A DNA stretch of 64,000 nucleotides, from NCBI GenBank assembly GCA_902806565.1, contig CADCXA010000029.1:1178001-1242000 (forward strand), written 5' to 3'. Below are positions 57,001 through 64,000 of the stretch, piece after piece. The stretch comes from Hypoxylon rubiginosum. Lineage: Eukaryota; Ascomycota; Sordariomycetes; Xylariales; Hypoxylaceae. The notes beneath the pieces were generated by a model that saw nothing but the letters and a program-made list of their open reading frames with translations, did no database searches and was not told the DNA's origin. The stretch's first letter is position 1. Each line of letters starts with the position of its first letter. The translations under genes and the position numbers were made by a program.

Positions 57001-59307
57001 CTCGAAGCATGTGAAGAAGATTCTTCGTGAACTTCGATATGGAGTATCGAGACGACTAGGTCAATACTAATTCTTGCTTAACCTGAACTGCTCGATTAAG
57101 AGCTAAACGGCTTGCTAGCATTGGCAGCCCCTAGCCTACCTAGGTACCTATCAACATCTCGCGCAGAACTTCTACGTACGGGCTCTCGCAGTCCTAAACT
57201 CATATGGCATAAGGGGGCACAGTGTTCCTCTGTGTTTACCGACAGCAGAAATGGAGACCTCGGCCGGCATACCTGCTCGTGCTTGTGATTCGCGAAGCTA
57301 ACAACGGCAGTTGGGAGGCACAGAGGCTGTCATAGGTTGCGCACCGTATCCCTCGCACTATGTAGCTGACGGATCGTCATCCATGCTCTCCATGTTACGT
57401 TCCAATGCCTTGAAAATGGCCATAAATCATATTTCCCACCTAGGCTCTCTAGTAAGCTGCTGTGCGACGTCCGTTCGAAGCGCAATCCGCCATGATGACG
57501 CGCCTCCCTCTGCGTGTAGGACCTGAGGACCAGACGACGAAAGCAGTTGGATATGTGGCGCGTGCACGCGAAGCGAGCCCGTTTCCCTTGCGCTGGTAAC
57601 GAAGATGACTTCTTTAGAGACCCGAAGTGCCGGGTAGTGCAGTTTTCTGACAGATCACACGATGGCATCCACTTCACTACAGGTATCGTACTGGGTATGT
57701 AATAACCGACGTGCAAACATTTCGGGGGAGCAGCCGTCGCCCGCAGCTATGTAATAAACAATGACAGCCCTTTCGCGTCGCGAGATGTTCTTCTGCTCAG
57801 CCCTGTCGACTGGGCACGGAGAGGACTGCTGGAATTGGATGTTCGATCGTTCCGTGTGGTAAATGATTTGCCTTGAACTCGTAGATTAGCAGATTAGTTT
57901 ACGGGTTACCCTCATCCTTTTCTTCACCGAGCTCATGGCTTAAAATAAAATGCTGGTCAGACGGAAGAGCCGACCCCCGACGATTTGCACGACTCAGTGT
58001 AGCGTATTGGCAATTAGGTACAGAACTACACTCCGCCTGTCATCCCTTCAAACAGGGCCCCCCCTTTTGTTTTTTCACCTGCATCTACTGTAGATTCCCC
58101 AATCTGGTTCTACGAAGTCCACTTTTCTTTCTTCAGGGTTCGACTTGCCCCGTTTCAAAGTCAAACCACGCTGTCGGTGTCACGATAGACGATGAAATGA
58201 TGGTCGTAAGGTGAACCCTAGTAGTGTGCAACTCGAAGAGGTGGCTGATATCAGGGGTCGATGGAGGGGGAGTCAAGAACTTTCAGCCAACCAGCAGGCG
58301 TGAATAGCGAATATCTAGTCCGTCCAGCCTTATCGATGATCGCGTAGCACTTACAGGTCGAGGCGGTTTACTCCTGAACCCTCCTGAAGATCAGGCTGTA
58401 GCAAAGTCGTGACAAGAAGTGTCGTTATCATCTTGGCTCACGGATCGCTAACAACTCCCCTTAAGAACTCTACGGCTAACATTATCCTATATCCTTCTGA
58501 AGCGAGAGCCGGATAAACGGGAACACATGAAGAACATTCCATGCCGTTTTCTTCTTGGGGTTGCACACCTTCGAGCGAACTGCTGGACGATCACCTAGCC
58601 TTCGAACCAATGGCGGCCCGTCAGCGAAACCACCTGCATACAACGTAGCAGATGAGCACTTGCAGGTTATCCCTAGGAGACTATTTTTGGCTCGTCTGGC
58701 AGGAAGCGCGGGAGATCAACGCCTACAGGTCGTCGACGTCGCCAAATCCAATTCGCAGTTTCTTGGTCGCTTCCGCTACCTATCGGGACGATAGGAGAAG
58801 TCATGTAATCTAAACCGCCTGAAATCACTTGTCCGCATGGAAGCGAAATGCATTTCTCGTCCTTTTCCCAGTTTTTTTCTCTTGTTTTTCCTATTCGATG
58901 AAGAATGCTCGACGGACTTGTTCCGTGCAGACATTCCATCGGTTCGGTTGGTAGTTTACTTCGATTGCGAGTGCTACGATAGTAGTTGTAGTAGTCGCGT
59001 TTCGCGACGCTGGCACTTGGGGAACAATCCTTCTGTAAATTTGCGAGCATTTCAATTGATTCGGCGACCCCCATTCCTTGGATGTGCCGTCCGCCCACAG
59101 GTTAACAGAAATGCGCGTATTCATGCGGTCAGCCTCATATTGCTATGTGTGCATGTGGGTAGATGTAGAGAGATGTGAACGTGAGCAAGCAACCCACTCC
59201 CATCGTCGGGTTGACCATAGACTCAGCCCCTTGGACGAATACGATAGCCGGAGTTAGACGAAGTATTCGCTCAACAGCAGCAAGAAAACTCCATAGTGGT
59301 TATGGTG

Positions 59308-59322
59308 GGTGGTGGTGGTGGT
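59308..59322. repeat. GGT trinucleotide repeat (x5)
   Basis: Five exact GGT units in non-coding DNA. Confidence 0.85.
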
Positions 59323-60437
59323 GATGCTGGGTGTCGATCCTCTTCTTCGGAACCTATCAGTGTCAAGTGACAGATCTGTTGGGCTTTCGCATATTGTTCG
59401 TCAAGTTCGGCAGCAGTATCAAGTACCTCGATCTTGATTGATATTCATGCTAATGTTTACTTACCATGGGAAATAGTATTTGTCCCATGAGAATGGTTTC
59501 CTACACATCGGTGCAGATAATATGCAAGCCACTGAACTATTCAACCCCGATGTTTGAAGATATTGGTATGAGAATAGGAACTTTTTCGATACCCAGGGGT
59601 CCTTACTGGCAACTCGGTTACATCAAGTTCCTGTCTGGTGTCTTGTCTGTATCCCGTCTAAACTCGGCAAGGGTTCCTCGTCCAACATGTCCAGCATCCT
59701 TGACATTCCCCAGGTCTCTTAGGCCTGCTCTCGTCTACGGTTCATGTAATTGCTGCAATGTTATATGGCAGATACACTGCAGATAGTACCTAGATGTGCC
59801 TGTGATCTGATTCCTGAGGCATTTGATGAGGGTTTAGCCAATTGGGTGATGCATATACTCAGCCCGTTAAATTATCTGGGTATACAATTCAATGCTCTGA
59901 CACTGTCGCCTCGTCACCACTCGGGCAGTTTTCCCAACCGAGTTTAGTGACAGTTTTACCAGTTCCACTACCTACTATGTACCGAGCCTACTGCTAGGTA
60001 TTCTACTATGTAGTAGTAGTATTATAAGGCTTTACATAGCTTTACACTTTACATAATAGTAATACGGTCTAACTCTAGCTGAGAGCGAAAGAGTCGGTGG
60101 CTGCGAGACATGTTAATAAGTTAACACATACTAATACAAGACCTTTGTCTCTCTTCTTACAGCCACAGGCTGACACATCGTACACATAATACACAAATAC
60201 ACATAATACACAGAGCACACAGTGCTTCCTTTTCTCTCTCGCCCAGACTCGCAGACTCGCAGAACTCGACTAGGGACAAAAAGGTATTAGCGGTGGTTAC
60301 TTGTCTGGAGTTCGGGTATTTTACTTGATCTTACCACAGTTCATTTCTTATACCAGCGCACACGACCACTCGACGGACACGATTTCCTATTCGGGTCTCG
60401 CTAGCCCGAGTTAGGATAGTCGCATCGGTCACTCACA

Positions 60438-60860
60438 GTGTGTTTTCTCCAAGCTTTTCCCCCTCCCCCCTTCTGGTCCTCTAGTCCTCTAGTCCTCTCT
60501 AGCTCCTTTGGCTCCTTGTTCTTCGCCTGTCTTGCCTCTCGCCTCTCTGCCCTTCTTGTGCCCTGTTCTTTTAGGTCCTCGTTAGGGGCCCTTAAGCCGC
60601 CTTCATTTCCCTTTTCCCCTTCCTACTAGGCCAGCTAGCCCGGGAAGCCCTCGACTGTCTCTACCGTTCTCCTCTTATTCCTCGCCCGCTAGCTTTGTTT
60701 GTCGTCCCATCCATCCGTCCACCCCATCTTTTTGCCTCCCTTGCCTAAACTTGCTCCCTCTTCCCTCCCCGAAAATTTCTTTTCTTGTTACTGTCGTGAG
60801 TTGCTTTGACGACGATCTCTTCTATACTTTCAAACTCTCTCTCTTTTTGGAATCGTGACT
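60438..60860 (+). promoter_or_regulatory. Pyrimidine-rich leader region of the Zn2Cys6 gene
   Basis: The + strand is strongly enriched in C and T, with runs such as CTCTAGTCCTCTAGTCCTCT near 60479-60498 and TCTCTCTCTTTTT near 60837-60849. Such tracts mark promoters and 5' leaders of long-leader fungal regulators. A 63-codon upstream frame opens at 60438. Confidence 0.45.
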
Positions 60861-61227
60861 GTAGTCATCTCTCGCGCTCTTTTAGCATTGCATAGCTCTG
60901 TTATCCAAGTCCAAGGTCGCCCACACACCCACTCGTCGACCCCGGACATCGAATCCCCCGCGTTTTTCCCAATGAACGTGATTCCTCCGCCTTTCTCAGG
61001 ACGACGGGCCGATTAAACAACGCTTGTCCAATTGCTTCACTCCAGATTCTCTCCGCAAATACTGCCGCGCTGGCATTCGGCTCTCCACACGAGCCCTGTA
61101 TACATCGCTGGCTGGGTTTGGAAAATAGTTGAAGAGGACGACGTATGACAGCCGAAGTGGCGCATTAAGAACGATAGAATTCAAGAATCCTTCAGTCTAG
61201 GCGAACGAGAAGGAAAGGGACGTCAAC

Positions 61228-63426
61228 ATGTCGCAAGCTGTGAAAAGGGCTTGCGATGCTTGCCATCGACGCAAGGTCAAGTGCGACGGAATTAACCCAT
61301 GCCGCAACTGTGCCTCTGCTCAGTTAACCTGCACATACAATGCGATTCCCCAGAAGAAGGGTCCGAAGGGTTCGAGGGCCAAGGTTATCAGCGAGTTGCG
61401 GGAAACACAGCGACAGACCAGTCTGTCAGCTAAGGTGCAGAGTCGATTGAACGGAATCAACAACCCGCCATGCAGCCCTACGTTATCGCCGACTCCTGGC
61501 CTCCTGGCCAGTGAGATGGCCAAGGAATGCATCGAGTTCTTCTTCGCCAACATGTACCAGATAATGCCGATACTACACCGACAGCGACTGGAACAGCAAG
61601 CGATGTATTTGGATCAGAGCCTCGACACGTATTGTTTGGTGACTTCGCTTTGTGCTTGGATGATGTTTCAACCTGGAATGAATATTCCCAGCGCGGACCC
61701 TCTTCTCGAGCATCTGGCGGGAGCCAACATTGCTTCTGCAATGGTTCTCATCGAAGAGACAGTTCGTGTGCGGAAGGGATACGAGTACCAGGAAACGCCG
61801 ACGCTTAACAGCCTGTGTACCAGTTACTTCCTCTTCTGTTCTCACTATGCCCTCGAGATGCATGACAAGGCTTGGTTCTATCTTAGGGAGGCAACGACGT
61901 TGGCTCACATCATCGGAATGAACAAAGAGGAGACATATCTACAATTCGACAATGTTGAAGCCTCGCGACGACGACGCCTTTACTGGCTTCTGTATGTGAC
62001 AGAAAGGTATGTATATCCAACTATGAACTCATTCTGTGCGGTATACTAAAACTTGAATTCAAGGGCATATGCTCTACAGCGTGGCCGGCCTCTCACCCTC
62101 CAGGCTTCTATCAACCTTCCGACCATGACTGATGACCCGACGGATCCCCTTGCTCATCAATTAAATAGTTTCATCCTGTTGGTGAATCTGTATAGGCCGT
62201 TCGACGACCTTTTCATTACCCTGTGGAATAAGACGCGCAGTGAATCGTCGCCATCGTACCTGAGTGCCTTGCAGAAGCAATTTTCAGGCATGATCCCTCC
62301 CTACATGAACGTTCAGGACTCGGACCTGCGAGCGAATCAGCAGTGGCTCAAGACGATCACTTGGCATCTCAGCATGCAAAACGGATGCTCTCCCCAAGGC
62401 AACCAGGACCAGATGCAGTTCCAGTACCCTATCGATATGTCTCGAGATTTGATGTCGATGACATCGCAATTCTCGACCCAGAGCACGGAATTACTCGGAA
62501 TGCCTCTTGTTGCCAAGTTGTTGGATATCTCGTCGGCTCTCATCGAAGTCCTACATATCGCACCCGCATCCGGTGATATCTTTAGCGTGGGCCCTCGCGA
62601 GCAACTCAACTCGCTTTTACAATTATTATCCGTCCTCCGCAGCGGAGATCACCACTTCCTCCCGCTTCTTTTGAACAAGGTCCACGACGTCTTACCCCGT
62701 CTGGCTAATCCCCTACTTCAGCGCGCCCCTGAAAATTCTTGCATGCAAAACATTGACATATTTGATGGGTTTGGCAACAACGGCATGGCTCAGCCAATGA
62801 TGACTGACTTTAAGACGGAGCCGTACACACCCGGCAGCATGCAGCACATCCAAGATATCGGGACGGACTCGAACCACTCTAACAACGGAGACGACATGAA
62901 ATCGCCCTTCCCGGTAGTTAGCTCGCCGCCTATCATGTCACCTGGTGTGGATTATCACGGCAGTGATTTCAACTCGATCCCCGACTTGATCAGCCCCATA
63001 GGCCAGCCATCACAACATGCGCTCAACCAACAAGGGCCTTTGAATCCCCAGCAGCCGCATCACCAACATCAGCATCATAATCTTCCGTCACACGGCATGA
63101 ATCAAAATCATAATCCGATGCAAACCGATCTGCATGCAAACCTAGGTCACAATTTAAACCAGCCAACCAATATGGCGAATATGGGCCAACAGAACATGAC
63201 GCAAAACCCACAGTTCAGTATGATGAGCAATATGTTACACCGGCAACCTCCGCAGAGAGCAAACAGTTTCATGATGCACCAGTCGCACCAACACCAACCA
63301 TCTCAGATACCAAGGACTGTCGGCGACTTTCACGCCCTGCAACGGGCGAATTCAGAAAACGTTTCCATGAATACAATCGGTCTCGGCCATATGAACGCCG
63401 AAGTAGATTTTAGCGGTCTGAGGTAG
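61228..63426 (+). CDS. Zn2Cys6 transcription factor with Gln/Asn/His-rich tail
   Basis: Nuclear regulator. Two exons, 61228-62006 and 62064-63426, with a 57-nt intron, give 713 aa. Seen: zinc cluster at residues 9-35 (Cys at 9, 12, 19, 25, 28, 35; CX2CX6CX5CX2CX6C), followed immediately by the linker NAIPQKKGPKGSRAKVISEL. The fungal transcription-factor domain spans about 95-390, with FFFANMYQIMPILHR, SLCTSYFLFCSHYALEM, WFYLREATTLAHIIGMNKEE and RRRRLYWLLYVTERAYALQRG across the intron. The last about 200 aa are rich in Gln, Asn, His and Met, as in activation regions. The GPKGSRAK linker is reminiscent of sugar-utilisation regulators of the maltose-activator type, but I am not sure enough to give a gene name. 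The long leader suggests translational control. Confidence 0.93.
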
Positions 63427-64000
63427 TAATACCGATGCCACTCAGCTGGCGAACTACCTCACCACATTCCCTCACGACGGCAACTGGTTCTGACTAAGAT
63501 ACGACGCCGAACCCTGCTTATTATATCATCATCGTCCTTGGCGCTGATACCCGTCTTCCCTATGTTTTGGCCTTCACAGGAATATATCTTGCACATTTGG
63601 CATATCAGTTGGCCACTTATAAGCGGAGCATTACATCAGCAACATGATGAATTCTTATATACAGACCGCAATTGAGCACCCAAATTGCGTGTGCTTCGAA
63701 TTGGATACATAAAGCTATCTAAATTTGGATCTCACTTAGGAAGCTCGAAATTTTTTCGATTCGTCGATTTTTTATGTTTTACCTTGGAGGAGTTCAAAGA
63801 GTTCAAAGAGGCGTCTGTGGTTAACCGGTGTTAAAGGAGAAACCCACCCCTGTGTATCATTTACACTTCGGTACCTGCCAACCCGTAAAGAAGGCTGGCT
63901 ACTTTTATGAGAGGAGGATGAACGCAAGTGACGACAAGACAATATGGTCTAGATATAGAGGTCGCCAGTACCCCCGACTTCAAGTATAGGGTGGAAAGCT
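63427..64000. other. 3' flank, no gene seen
   Basis: Downstream of the regulator to the window end. No coding frame recognised. A short direct repeat (GAGTTCAAA twice) lies near 63788-63806. Confidence 0.6.

Larger units (their letters stand above)
54092..61227. other. About 7 kb without a convincing gene
   Basis: Longest gene-poor stretch in the window. 54,100-55,000 is AT-rich with several TACCTAGGTA-type palindromes. A minus frame at 55113-55445 (110 codons) has one possible membrane segment (VLYVSLALSVGLLVLGY) and could be a decayed fragment. Other frames near 56,200-59,950 overlap on both strands without domains. The part from about 60,150 looks like the upstream region and leader of the next gene. 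Confidence 0.5.

Overview
The window is nuclear DNA of a filamentous ascomycete (Pezizomycotina, most likely a Sordariomycete). The evidence is many short GT-AG introns (about 50-170 nt) with CTAAC-like branch sites, two Zn2Cys6 regulators, a HET-domain gene, a DUF3176 gene, a secreted S53 (sedolisin) protease, and the fungal proteins AcrB and Ccr4. I cannot name a species. I rebuilt exon structures by matching splice sites to reading frame. Each spliced model closes in frame, but none has transcript support.

Layout. 0-6 kb: a 14-TM DHA2-type MFS exporter and a Zn2Cys6 regulator, both on the minus strand; they may be the edge of a cluster lying to the left. 6.9-9.8 kb: acrB. 9.8-14.8 kb: no gene seen. 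14.8-21.1 kb: a DUF3176 membrane protein, an RNase T2 and a conserved fungal protein of unknown function. 22.6-24.5 kb: a small secreted four-cysteine protein, a broken kinase-like gene, and AT-rich degenerate DNA holding a duplication that differs only by transitions. 25.0-30.5 kb: a compact group of UbiA-type prenyltransferase, cytochrome P450 and short-chain dehydrogenase, which looks like a small prenylated-metabolite (meroterpenoid-like) pathway without a visible backbone synthase. A multi-pass membrane protein of a fungus-specific family follows at 30.9-32.1 kb. 33-38 kb: an F-box-like protein and a HET protein. 38.3-40.2 kb: two probable mitochondrial genes, a hotdog thioesterase and a LYR protein resembling ETFRF1/LYRM5, transcribed divergently from a 378-bp spacer that carries a perfect 11-bp inverted repeat. 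40.9-43.5 kb: a methyltransferase with very repetitive Asn and Gln/Ala tracts. 48.5-54.1 kb: Ccr4 deadenylase and the sedolisin. 54-61 kb: a 7-kb stretch without a convincing gene. 61.2-63.4 kb: a second Zn2Cys6 regulator with a Gln/Asn/His-rich tail.

How the genes relate. Only two groups suggest shared function: the prenyltransferase/P450/SDR set, and the divergent mitochondrial pair. The rest is ordinary housekeeping or accessory fungal content. Two patterns run through the window. A short palindrome, TACCTAGGTA and variants, recurs in intergenic DNA. Several genes also rise sharply in GC towards their 3' half, which creates long antisense reading frames that are not genes.
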